64,000 bases of DNA from Spirogloea muscicola (taxonomy: Eukaryota; Streptophyta; Zygnematophyceae; Spirogloeales; Spirogloeaceae): contig WELB01000073.1 of assembly GCA_009602725.1 (NCBI GenBank), positions 199,764 to 263,763 of the forward strand, given 5' to 3'. Below, piece after piece: positions 31,846 through 41,893 of this stretch. A model generated the notes under the pieces. It was given only the letters and a program-made list of their open reading frames with translations, was not told the DNA's origin and did not search any database. The stretch's first letter is position 1; every line of letters begins with the position of its first letter. The position numbers and the translations under genes were made by a program.

Positions 31846-33333
31846 TCTACGATCAGAGCGAGAAAATATAGAGCAAGTTGACGACAGGTTTATCAGCACT
31901 GGTCAGATATCTTTGCTTGATCAGTATGCACGACAACAGTGAGAGATTGCCTGCTTAAAGTCCCTACGATATTATGGTATTCCTGAGGATGGAAGACGTT
32001 TGCTGTCAGCTAGCAGCCCAGTCTGTCAGATTGAGAAGTTCTCTACCAGCGTATTCCGGACTATGATAGACATGTACCAAGCTAATCAAGAAGCCGATCC
32101 TACAATGCTAGTGGGTGCCCTTACGGCAAGATATGGTAGACATGCTGTAAGAGCGATTTCCAGCTTTCAGGCAGGACTTTGTGTTGAGCTAGATGTAAGT
32201 GTAGGTTGCAACATCCATATGGTATTCACTTGTCCGAAATTGGACTATTATCTCTAAAATTACATAACAACCACGGGTAAGGTTGTCGGAGATATAGAGT
32301 GTAACTTTGTTGGCATGCGCGCATCAGTTCTGAGCTGTGACAGTGGTGCATAGAGAGATAGCATGTCCATACCATCAAGTGGGATTGGGACAGCGCCCCT
32401 AGGAAAGTTCAGTAGTAACAGGTATTATGCGTCTAAAGAGTCGCTGCCTCTTGAAGAACACGGGTATAGTATATGTGAAACGATAGCTATACATGCCTAG
32501 AGTTTGAGCACGTAAGTCAGTGTCCAGACAATATTGTATACCCAGCGGTTGCTATGGCAGTTGGAGAAGAGTCATTTGCTGCATACGCATTGGGTACAAC
32601 CGAGGATGTATTTGAGCTGGTAACATATGATTCGAGGTTGATATCGACAGAATGCATCAAAAGAGAGGAAAACAAGGGGAGTATAACTACTGTTCTAGTA
32701 ATAGAATGCAGCGGAAGCATGTTATTTATCAGAAGTGGGAACGGTACCGTCAGTAATGCCACATTGAAGTGTCTTACAAGTGCTTGTACAGATAATATGA
32801 ATAACGCTTGGTGGCCTATGGATTTGACAAGTTCTAATGCTGACGTAACGAAACTCGTTCTGAATGGATGCAGGCAGGGGCAAATTGATAAGACCTGACA
32901 ATTTGTTAGCGAGAGCTATGATCAACCGGCTGACTTGATTAATGCCGGGATATGCCTAACACCGACGTGTAAAATCGGCGTAGTAATACCCAAGAGTAGC
33001 ATTTACGTTCCATTGAGCATTGTTACAAGGACATTACTCATAGACAGAGATAGTGACACTGGTGCAGCTGCAATAGCAGACATGGAAGCAGTAGACATGG
33101 ATTTGAGTGTAGTGGGTTCACTGACACTAACGATAGTAACAGTTGTTGGGATATTTACCTATGATGCCGTAGCAGTTAAAGAGAAAATCGCACATACCTT
33201 CGTGCATAGAGGTACCGTTTCACATAAGCTGTGTGGAACCCTTATGGTATGGACAGTGGTAGCTGCTTTTGTAATAACTCCAGTATATTCGTTGCATAGT
33301 GTGCTAGCCCTTGCAAAAGAGCAAGAAAGCTAG
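31846..33333 (+). pseudogene. Decayed membrane-glycoprotein-like frame (probable endogenous virus)
   Basis: One long coding frame can be followed although broken. From about 31846 to 32500 the same frame is interrupted by TGA (31940-31942), TAA (32255-32257), TAG (32351-32353) and TAG (32498-32500). After a one-frame shift near 32500 it continues to 33333 with a single TGA (32896-32898). The ectodomain is Cys-rich with possible N-glycosylation sites (NGTVSNATLKC). The end has two hydrophobic segments (SLTLTIVTVVGIF near 33115; VWTVVAAFVITPVYSL near 33250) and a short tail. A Cys-rich ectodomain plus C-terminal anchor fits a viral or cell-surface glycoprotein. The family is not identified. AT-rich codon use differs from host genes. 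I give no restored sequence. Confidence 0.5.
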
Positions 33334-33339
33334 AGAGCA

Positions 33340-34640
33340 AGTGCAACAGATTCTCATCCCATCTTATTGAATGAGAAGTTTGCGGCTGTTCAAGCAGTGG
33401 GAACTATAGAAGGGAGCCTCTCTTACAAGCCTCGCATTATCGTTATAAATTGTACAACATGCATCATTCTTATATAACCAGCATTACATGAGATTTTGGT
33501 CAGTCAAATTGTGTCATAGAAATTAACTCTGAGCCGCAACCGCCACCCTATGTATTCGATGGAATATAACACGTGCGTATGTTGCAAGATATATTTGCGA
33601 TATTGGCAAAATACTGCAAAGAATAAGGCGCAAAATTGTTTGACCACAATTTAGATGTGAAATGTGTGTATGTGGCAGAGGATATAGGCAATATTGGCTA
33701 AAACCTGCCAAATATAATGTGCAAAAATAAGGCCTGACTCTTTTATTAGAATAAAAGAGTGTACGTGGCAATAAAATAGATGATGACGGCAAGAAGCTGC
33801 CAAAAGCGAGCTGCTATATTAACATTCTTATTAACCAATCAGAATGTAAATATGTCTATCTGGAGAAATTGTAGGTTATATTAGGTTAAAACGTGTCAAT
33901 TAAAGGGATCCTGAGAACATAATATTAAGATTATTAAAACTGCAGAATCAAGCAACAAATAGCACAGACTACATGTGTACATGTATGTGTATGTAAAAGT
34001 GTATGGGTGCAGTGCGCGCAGACTTGAGCAACGGTGGCAAAGGTGTTGCAGCTTTTGCACAGGTCTGTGTGCTAGATCTTGCAAGCCTCAGAATTAAGGT
34101 GGTACAAGTACCTAACAGAGAGTTCTATCGATGAAGATGCTGTGCACAGGGGAAATGCAACATCTGTTGAAGAAGTTCGTGCCCGCGAAAGTGTCCTTCG
34201 AGGGTGGCAGGCGCATACAGCCTGTACTGATGACTTAAGCTGGGGTATTTGGGCAGGCCTCTTGAAAGAGCGAAATGACACACTATAAATCAAACCGTTT
34301 ATTATTACAGAATAATTGCAGACTTTGAGTGAACAACTCCCCTGATGCACGCAAGATTTCCTGTTCTCTCCCAATCTTGCTAGAAGACGTTATGGGGCCT
34401 TTTTTCTCAACCTCATTTAGAATACGTGGGGTAAGCCTGAGAGTTGTACTAGGCACAGATGGTGGTATCGTGTGGGAGAAACACTAATCTGGTTATTCAA
34501 ACGACCCCAGTCACCTTGAGAGTGGCAGATCCTCCGGGGTTACACACGTCCAATGAGGATGTCGAAGCGCATGTAATTAGATAGCAAAATGTTCAATCTT
34601 AAGAGTAGCAAATAGTCTGGACTGCTTCGTTATATAGAGA
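33340..34640. other. AT-rich stretch, no supported gene
   Basis: 33480-33800 holds imperfect internal repeats (GGCAAAATACTGCAAAGAATAAGG / GGCTAAAACCTGCCAAATATAATG type). A 69-codon plus frame (34079-34288) is hydrophilic with no recognised domain. Base composition is clearly more AT-rich than the flanks. Confidence 0.45.
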
Positions 34641-34649
34641 ATGTTATCA

Positions 34650-35363
34650 CAGATTCTATGGCACTCAGTATTATGACGCAGCAATGGGTCTTACGACCAG
34701 ACCTCAGTTATCTGTCAACTTTTGTAATCCGTGATATGAGCGTAGCAGGTAGCCGAATCGCGTTTCCTCATGGCATTAAGATAGACGTCGATCAGAGTAC
34801 ATCACTGCTACAAAGCCAGATCTCTATCATACAGAATCTTCATCTGGAATGACCCGTTCACCTCAGGTGACCTAAACTTTGGCAACATAATTACCAGCTC
34901 ATCATGGGTTACCAACATAGGTTTATCAGGAGCCATGGTTTTGAGTGGCTGTAGTATCCATGTTGAGGGCAATGTGTTGGTAATCCGTAATCCTAGTGCA
35001 GGGTCACGGACAGCGTCAACAGTGATATTGTGGCTGTTTCAAGAGGTGATAGTGACCAACTTTGGAATTCTGACGGTACGAAATGTGCTCAAATAGAAGG
35101 TAGGGGCTGTTTTAAGATTTACAATAAAGACCAAACAAGCACGCATAGTTATATACCTGGTTCATGTCGGTAGTAGACTAGTAGGCTATCTCTTTAAAGA
35201 GACATTTATAACAATGAGACGACTGTGGAATGCAGCCTAGTGATCCATGACGGATCTGATGGGTATGATATGCGAGCAATTGGCGTGGCTGAAGTCATTA
35301 CAACACCAACGCAAGGCAGGCTGCTTGCACGCGCGACACATCTTACGCCGGTCTATCACGGGT
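34650..35363 (+). pseudogene. Decayed beta-rich protein fragments
   Basis: 34658-34852 is open (SYLSTFVIRDMSVAGSRIAF; GIKIDVDQSTSLLQSQISII). After a frameshift the coding signal continues (GNIITSSSWVTNIGLSGAMV; SIHVEGNVLVIRNPSAGSRT) to about 35090. A last piece at 35240-35363 reads LVIHDGSDGYDMRAIG. The alternating hydrophobic pattern with repeated I..NxG/VxN phrases suggests a beta-helix or beta-sandwich. Stops and shifts show decay. It is on the same strand as the glycoprotein-like frame. Confidence 0.4.
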
Positions 35364-35429
35364 AGCCTAGGCGCTTAAGCCACAGCAGTCCTTGCTCCAG
35401 CGGCGTTTGATCAGGGGATGCCTAAAGCG

Positions 35430-36330
35430 CATGCAATCCTAGAACTTCTTCAACTCCTTCATCCACAGGCTGTGGCCGGGTTGCTGGAAAAAATACATGA
35501 CTTTGCGGCTGCCAGACACCTTGTCGTACCACATGTTGTCGCCAGGCCCGAGGGTGAGAATCATGTGCACATAGTCGGTGTTCTCGTGCATGCTGGCGTT
35601 CGTCTGATGAAAGTAAGACAGGCACCGCGCCCAAAATCCGTGGGTGCCCACGTGCTGGAGTAGCTAACGGTAGACGAGCAAGCATTTAAACCACCAAGCA
35701 AGACAGCTCCTCGGCAGATATGCGGTGCTTGAGCGAGGAATCCTGGGTTGTCACATAGCGCGTGAAGGGGAAGATGGCCAACCATTTCGACATTGAGCCG
35801 CGTCCACCGCGGTAGCGCGGATAGTCGTTGCCACTCAGAAACAGAAGCACCTGCCATTTGACGGTCTCCGGGACAGCATGCTTCATCTGGACCGCGACGA
35901 TCTCACCGCATACCATCTCTTTAAACTTATCCGAGGCCAACTGCTGCGCATGTAACCTGGCATCTCCGGAGACACGATAAGCTCCTTGCTGTGCATCGAT
36001 TGGAGGCCAAAGATGGTCTCATGCGAGGAATGCACCACTTCTACGCTGCTGGGTGAAAACATAGCGCTCACAATGTCGTTGAGCGTCGATTTCCCCGTAT
36101 TGGTATCGCCGACCACAAATGGCATGACTTCAAAGCTATCAAAACGGCCCACCCCGTAAAACAGGCGACCGATGAGCCCTAGCAAGTACGTACACGGCGG
36201 CTGTTTCCTCAGCATCGCTGGTGTCCAACTGATAGCCGACGACGCGGTCAAACAACGGCGTCTTCAGGTCCTCAAACTGGCAATTTTGGTCGAAGAAGCA
36301 TAAGACAAGCAGTCAACGCTCAGGCCACAC
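35430..36330 (-). pseudogene. D5-like SF3 helicase (viral primase-helicase C-terminal part), broken
   Basis: The minus strand carries consecutive pieces of a viral D5-type helicase in the expected order: a TPLFDRVVGYQ segment (36290-36200); the LIGRLFYGVGRFDSFEVMPF lead-in and Walker A GDTNTGKST (about 36110-36081); a SPEMPG strand; KEMVCGEIVAVQMKHAVPET; and a sensor-type LLFLSGNDYPRYRGG followed by SMSKWLAIFPFTRYV. A C-terminal piece ends near 35439. Frameshifts occur near 36190 and 35955, and a stop plus shift near 35685. The primase half is absent; a dispersed repeat starts at 36318. The family is typical of nucleocytoviruses and also occurs in polinton-like viruses and virophages, where it unwinds DNA at replication. 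No host function is expected. Confidence 0.82.
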
Positions 36331-36640
36331 GTTGAAGAGCTCACCCAAGATATATGATAGAGAAATCGCAGTCACACAAAGTCACATTTGATGGTGGCTT
36401 ACCGAAGATCACGACTATCCCTTGTTATGGGCGTGGCTTGGGGGCCATTGCTCGCTGTCGTGGGCAGAGTATCGTTGTGGTCACGGTCAGGGGCAACGCT
36501 GGCTGGGTTTCGACCACGCGCCATCCAAAGCTCCGCCGACGACAGGTTGGTACGGCCCGGTTGCGCGCGTGATGCTTGGTAATGAAGCAGCAGCGCGGTG
36601 GCGACAGCGGCAGTGGCGGCAACCCGAGGAAAGAGCAGAG
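36318..36640. repeat. ~300-bp dispersed repeat, copy 1
   Basis: It starts AGTCAACGCTCAGGCCACAC and runs through GTCACACAAAGTCACATTTG to GGCAGTGGCGGCAACC. The same order is at 40378-40672, in the same orientation, with point changes and indels. It abuts the truncated end of the D5-like helicase. No coding content. Confidence 0.75.
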
Positions 36641-36654
36641 AGAGAGAGAGAGAC

Positions 36655-36770
<116 letters not shown>

Positions 36771-36884
36771 GGGCGGAGGCTTTCAGGAGAGGGCGGTGGG
36801 TGTGAGAGGCTAGGGCCGGGAAGTCTGTCATAGTGAAGTAGCTGTGAGAGGCCAGCCTGACCAAGGTCCGCAGGGTCAACGGAG

Positions 36885-37095
36885 GGGAGGAGGCCGGCAC
36901 GCGAATGCTGGGCGGCGCTCACTGCGCGAAACGTGATGGCCTCCGAGCTCTGCGCGCCCGTTGGCCGCCCGAGCAGGGGGTCAAGGTCCGGAGGCCGGTA
37001 CGCGAATGTTAGGCGGGCGCTCAATGCGCGACACGTGGCGGCCTCGGAGCTTCGCGGCGTCCGCCCCGGCCCGTGGGCCGCCCGAGCAGGTCCTC
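36885..37095. repeat. ~100-bp tandem duplication, GC-rich
   Basis: 36890-36976 and 36989-37090 share GAGGCCGG.ACGCGAATG, GCGCTCA.TGCGCGA.ACGTG and GGCCGCCCGAGCAG in order. No coding content is recognised. Confidence 0.7.
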
Positions 37096-37419
37096 TCCTT
37101 GCTTCGTTTCCCCCTCCGCCGAGCCCTGGCTTTGACAGGCGTTGCCTCTGGTGCTGACCCGGCTGACCTGGGATACCCAAGGTCGTTGAGCTGTAGACTC
37201 CTGGGTTGACCCTGGTCATCCCAGGGGTGGAACACCAGGGCCAATGACCTGTCCATGTCAGAGCTGGGCAGATGGGAGAAAGAGTAAGAAGAGGACCTGC
37301 TCGGGCCCTGGCCCTCCCGCTCCCATTCGCTCGGTCAGCAGGAACTTTTACGGTACTCGGCCAGAAGGCCCCAGTACGAACACCCATCGGTCGCCAGGGT
37401 CAGTGTGGCCTTCAACCCC

Positions 37420-38040
37420 AATGGGGTTAGTTTTCCGGCAGTTGGGGATAGTTTTTCGGCAGCTAGTCTGTCGGATTTGAGGCTCCTCACTCGTAACTAC
37501 TGAGTGGTCCATCCTCCCCCGTTCTGACATAGCATATTCAGGCCCCTTAGTAGCTGCTTAGCGCTTTTTAAGCCCCTCCATCATTTGGCCCCTTCGAACC
37601 TTTGTCTACTCTTTTTCGGGCTGGCTTTCCACAGCCCTTGCCCCCATTGGGAGTGCCACTTCTTTAATCCCAATGTTGGCTTGTACAAAATTGGAGAAGA
37701 AAGGTCTTCCACAGCTTACTCGCCGCTGCCCTGCGAGACACTTGTTACCAAATAAAGGCTGCAGCCTCTGGCTTTCGTCAAAGCAGAGAAAACTGTACCG
37801 AGTAGAGGGCGATGGCTGTGAGTGACCAACCCACAAATAACATAGCAAGGTTCGAAGGGGCCAAAGGATCAAGGGGCCTGCTTTGGGCTGGCCTCTCATA
37901 GCCACTGCTGTCAATTTGGAAGAGCTCTTTCCGTTTTGTTTATTTTATTTCCGAAGATGCTCGCCCAATTTGAGAAGGTGGCCTGGTAAGGCCAGCCCAA
38001 AAAGTATTGACAAGGTCCAAAGAGCCGGAAGGCGCCTATA
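37420..38040. mobile_element. LINE 3' end and hairpin modules
   Basis: 37440-37530 is a forward LINE 3' end with the TCGTAACTACTGAGTGGTCCATCC tail. Hairpin modules follow: forward at 37590-37660, reverse at 37800-37865, forward at 37870-37935 and reverse at 37965-38035. 37660-37750 matches sequence near 41650-41730, so a composite of these repeats was itself duplicated. Confidence 0.65.
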
Positions 38041-38089
38041 CCACACAGTAACTCACGAGACTACAGCGGAGGATTCGAGTGTGTATTCA

Positions 38090-38800
38090 AGTAATGGAGA
38101 GCCTGTGTCGGCAAGTACAAGGCAAGCACATTGACAGATGTAAATCACCTGCTGCTAAGCTGACCCGCTCAGTCCACACGAGTCAGCACATGGAGGTCGC
38201 TAACTGATGCCTGAACACCGGACAGCAATCGACCAGCTCTTGTGTCACCAACTGAGGCTCGACTAGCTTTCTGATGCAAAGCATAAGCCTGAGCTGCAGA
38301 CAGGCTGACACTCGACGTCGCAAAAATGACAAGTAGGCTGCCGGCATGCCCATCTGGGCTGGAAGCATATTCCCGCGTCTTACATATCCCAGACTCGCTA
38401 TGTTCTCAAGTAGGGTATGGAAGCGAGGACCCATGCAGCCGAAGCTGTCAATTGCGGCTGGTATGAGGTGATCACTGCGGGGTCAGTCAGGGTGTAGTGT
38501 AGGAGCTTTCTCTGCTCTGCACCTCCCACTGGGTGGCCAGCAATGTGAGTCGATGCTGAACTCTTGTACGCCTCCGTCACAATTACATCAAACAAGGCTC
38601 GTGGGCCTCCGCCAGGTTGTACACCCACAATGTCCAGGGTGCAACGGTGATGGCGTCCCTGAGAATCCGAAATTAAGGGCATTATATTGCTCACTTCCAC
38701 ATTGGCGCAGTAGCCGACGTCGCTAATCAAGTCCGCCAGGGCGTCCCCTAGGAGATTATGAATGCCCGCCACTTCAGGGCCTGTGGGACACCGCAGCATG
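38090..38800 (-). pseudogene. Family-2 LINE, C-terminal fragment with 3' tail
   Basis: The 38398-38799 frame covers MLRCPTGPEVAGIHNLLGDA, IMPLISDSQGRHHRCTLDIV and GGGPRALFDVIVTEAY. After a shift, 38183-38434 continues GPRFHTLLENIASLGYV to the C-terminus. 38090-38180 is the family-2 3' UTR. It is homologous to the intact frame at 57324-58220. Confidence 0.78.
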
Positions 38801-38809
38801 TGGGTAGCG

Positions 38810-39790
38810 AGGAGAGGAGAGGACAGGAGAGAAAAGAAGGCACGCAGTGCACATTGAATGACTTAAATGAATTAGTCGCCTCTTAAGCCAATACACTGTT
38901 TAGGCAAAAGCTAGTTCAACGAGAGAAGGTGGCGAGGCGATCATAGAAAGGAGCGCTGGAGCGCACTTCGCGTAGTCGGATCTGGGTCTGGTAAGAAGAA
39001 GTCTCAAGAAGGGCCGGCCACCTAGCTTGAGCCGACGGCCGAACCCTGGCCTACCTGATAGCATTTCAACCCCCAAGGCCATGGAAAAACGTAGAGATCA
39101 ACACAAGCACATTAGTGCAAGCCAGTTTTATGGATGCAAATACCGCATACAAGATCTTGCAGTTGTTGCTGGAGTGCTTCGTAGAAGGCAGAAGAGAAAA
39201 TAAGTAAGTAAGTAACTTACTGTCTACCGAGTAGATAGTAAGTTCAGCATGGAACCAGGTCTTGAAGTAGTGGCTGCTGCGAGATGTTGGCCATGACAAC
39301 GGCAATGCTCTCTCAACAAGCTGGCCCCAGGGCGCCTCCCGTGGAAGCCAATCAATCAAGTCTTACGGAGCAGCGTTTAGGGTTTAGAGATGCAGGGTCC
39401 AGAGATTCAGACATCACCTGTCATGTATCAGAAACCCTATTGTATGTCTAGGATACTTGAGCACTCATCTCGTTGTTGCATGACACACTATCATGTTGTC
39501 TTTGCAACAAAAGTGCCAAGTAATCAGTGCCAAGTGAAGAAGGATGAGCATAACAAGAACAAGCATGGTGCATCTACGAGTCTGACACGCTAACAGATTG
39601 TATGTCAAGATCTGCAAATGTGTACCCGCGACAATAAAAATCAAAGTTAGAAATCAAAGACAGAATAAACGAAGACATACAAGCGCTGACAAGGTAAAAA
39701 GGAGCAACTTCTTTGCTCAAGCCCAAATTAGTCAATAAGGAAACACGAAAGAAGTAAGAAGTAAGTAGAAAAGTAAGTAGAAAAGAAGTA
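38810..39790. other. No gene recognised
   Basis: Repetitive GAGAGGAGAGGA sequence lies near 38810, a TTTAGGGTTTAG telomere-like scrap at 39374-39389, and a TAAGTAAGTAAGTAAC microsatellite near 39200. No frame has a domain. Confidence 0.45.
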
Positions 39791-39799
39791 AGAAGGACA

Positions 39800-40350
39800 G
39801 GCCAAAATATCGGTCCTTGAAAGCCTGCTGCTGTGCAACGCAAGAATCTCCTTCTGTGGCCTGCAATCACTATTCCAGCTACCATGGTTGTTATACTTGT
39901 TGCCATTCTCAAATACCAACAGTAGCATTGAGAAGTTTACCACTTTTGAAAGACCACTGGGAGCCTATGCCTGCGACTAAAGTACCCAAAATTGCTACAA
40001 TCATCGTAACAAGTCCTGCAACATAACATGCTGTATGTTCATCGAGATTGAGGTATAGAAAGGTGATGCTGGTTGTTGCATTTATAGTTATGCTGAGGGT
40101 GATGAACATGGCCCCCAATTAAATCATGCTGCAAAGACAGACAGGCGACTCTCGGCCCAATGAAAACAAGACCAGCACCACACAATGTTACAGCACACAG
40201 ATGGGAGTCAGGACTGAAGCAATAGATACCCTCTTGAGGCTGTGAGAAATGTTGAATTACAGTGTTGCCCCACGAGAGGGTCTTGTGGCAAGTCAAGGTG
40301 GCTGAGTTCAACAATCTAGCGTCTGCTAAGATACACCACAGCGCAAGCAC
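39800..40350 (-). pseudogene. Multi-pass membrane protein, copy 2 (frameshifted)
   Basis: A minus-strand paralogue of the gene at 23500-24173. It starts MLALWCILADARLLNSATLT, continues CHKTLSWGNTVIQ, and has HNYKCNNQHHLSI matching the FGCNNQRP segment of copy 1. Helices follow: AGLVTMIVAILGTLVAGIG, then after a one-base frameshift (at about 39912) MATSITTMVAGIVIAGHRRRF. The latter aligns with FATNLTTMIMGAVIADFKPQF of copy 1. At least two frameshifts make it a probable pseudogene. It lacks the 102-bp hairpin insertion of copy 1. Confidence 0.6.
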
Positions 40351-40377
40351 ACAATGCTGCAGAAGCGATGTGACAAG

Positions 40378-40672
40378 TAGTCAACGCTCAGGCCACACAG
40401 CTAAGAGCTCATCCAAGATTATAAGCTAAGTGATTGCAGTCACACGAAGTCACATATGATGGTCGGGTACCGACGAAAATTCCGTTGTTTGGGCATGGCT
40501 ACGGATCCATTGCCCCCTCCGTTGTCCGGGGCAACAGCTGAACTTTGGCCACGCGCCATTTAGAATCTCCCTCCACGCCCTCTTGGTACGGCTCCGTTGC
40601 AGGCGCGATGCCTGCTGATGAAGCAGTGGCGTGGGCGGCGACAGCGGCAGTGGCGGCAACTCAAGGGAACGG
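40378..40672. repeat. ~300-bp dispersed repeat, copy 2
   Basis: Partner of 36318-36640. It lies immediately upstream of the 5' end of membrane-protein copy 2. Confidence 0.75.
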
Positions 40673-40689
40673 CTGTGAGAAGTAGCTGT

Positions 40690-41480
40690 AAGAGAAAAGA
40701 AGTGGCTCTTCCAATGGGGGCAAGGGCTGTGAGAAGCCAGCCCGAAAAGAATGACAAGAGGGGGAAGCGGCTGCTGATATTAAAAGAGCGGCTGTGAAAG
40801 CCAGCCAGATGCATACAGGTGTTCATGACGGAGCCACAAAGAAGACAGCCAGGGCGCTCTTAGTAACCCCGTGTCAGCAGTAGGAAGTCAGATGAGCTGA
40901 GGGGAGGAAGAGCAACCCCGCTGCGCAAGCCAGAGGCTGCTGCAAGGGCACGACCAGCGCGGCGATGCAAAGCAAGCGCTTGGGAGCGCTGTAGCGACAT
41001 AGACAAACGCATACGGTAGCAGGACACAAGACCCAAAGGCACCGAGCCACCGGGAAGGGCTGCACCCTGTTCCCGGCGCCGCTGGTCAGCTTGAGATGCC
41101 AGCAGCTAAAGTAACGAGGACCACCGACCCCCGTAACACCCATGGATGTCCATGGCCAGGGGGTAAAAGGTATCACCCGCCGGGTGGTCCTTGTACTTGT
41201 GCAACTACTTCTGTTCGGCCACCTTCACGGCATAGCCGGTCTCAGAAGTTACGGGGCCCTTTGTCCGGAAGCTGTCGGTTAGGGCGACGTCCATGAGAAG
41301 CCGCTTGCCCCCTCCCAGGGGGACGCCGACCAGATCGACACGCCGCGTCCGAGGGACCCCGTTGCGGAGCTGGACGGGCATCACCCCGGTGCTCTCCAAC
41401 AAAGGTGAGAGAAAGACTCTTCCAGTGAAGTGGCTGTGAGAGGCCAACCTGACCACGGTCTGCAAGGGTCGACCAAAGGT
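40690..41480 (-). pseudogene. Family-1 LINE fragment with hairpin tail
   Basis: Reverse reading of 41400-41205 gives TGVMPVQLRNGVPRTRRVDL and GGGKRLLMDVALTDSF, the endonuclease core. 41090-40860 gives LVSCYRMRLSMSLQRSQALA and SSSDFLLLTRGY, stop. 40690-40770 is the hairpin 3' UTR. A frameshift and a deletion lie between. Another hairpin remnant is at 41400-41470. Confidence 0.7.
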
Positions 41481-41734
41481 CAATGACCGTCAAAGCCAGA
41501 GCTGGGCGGAAGACCTGCTGGGGCCCTAGCCCTCCGCGCCCTTGCGCTCGCTCAGGCAAATAATTACAGTACTCGGCCAGACGAAGGCTCGTCTGGCCCC
41601 GAATTGGTCCCCCCTCGGCGGACCATGGTCTTTACCTGGTGGCCTTTACCGCCAATGTTGGTAATTGCAAATCCGGAGAGGAAAGGTCTTCCACAGCTTA
41701 CTCGCCGCTGCCCTGCGAGAATTTGCTTCCCCAA

Positions 41735-41820
41735 AAAGAGAAGTGGCTCTCCCAATGGGGGCAAGGGCTGTGAGAAGCCAGCCCGAAAAGAACTGACAAA
41801 GATTCGAAGGGGCCAAAATG
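41735..41820 (-). repeat. Hairpin module (LINE 3' UTR)
   Basis: Reverse reading is CCCCTTCGAATCTTTGTCAG, GGGCTGGCTTCTCACAGCCC, then GGGAGAGCCACTTCTC. It is followed on the right by the 3' tail of the LINE that ends at 41894. Confidence 0.75.
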
Positions 41821-41893
41821 ACAGAGGGGCCTAAAGCCACAATGACGGAGGGGCCTGAAGATGCTATGTCAGAATGGGTGGAGGATGGACCAC

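Noticed and set aside
31940-32898. Alternative genetic code in the viral-like frame
   Set aside because: TGA, TAA and TAG all occur along with a frameshift, which is decay rather than reassignment of one codon.
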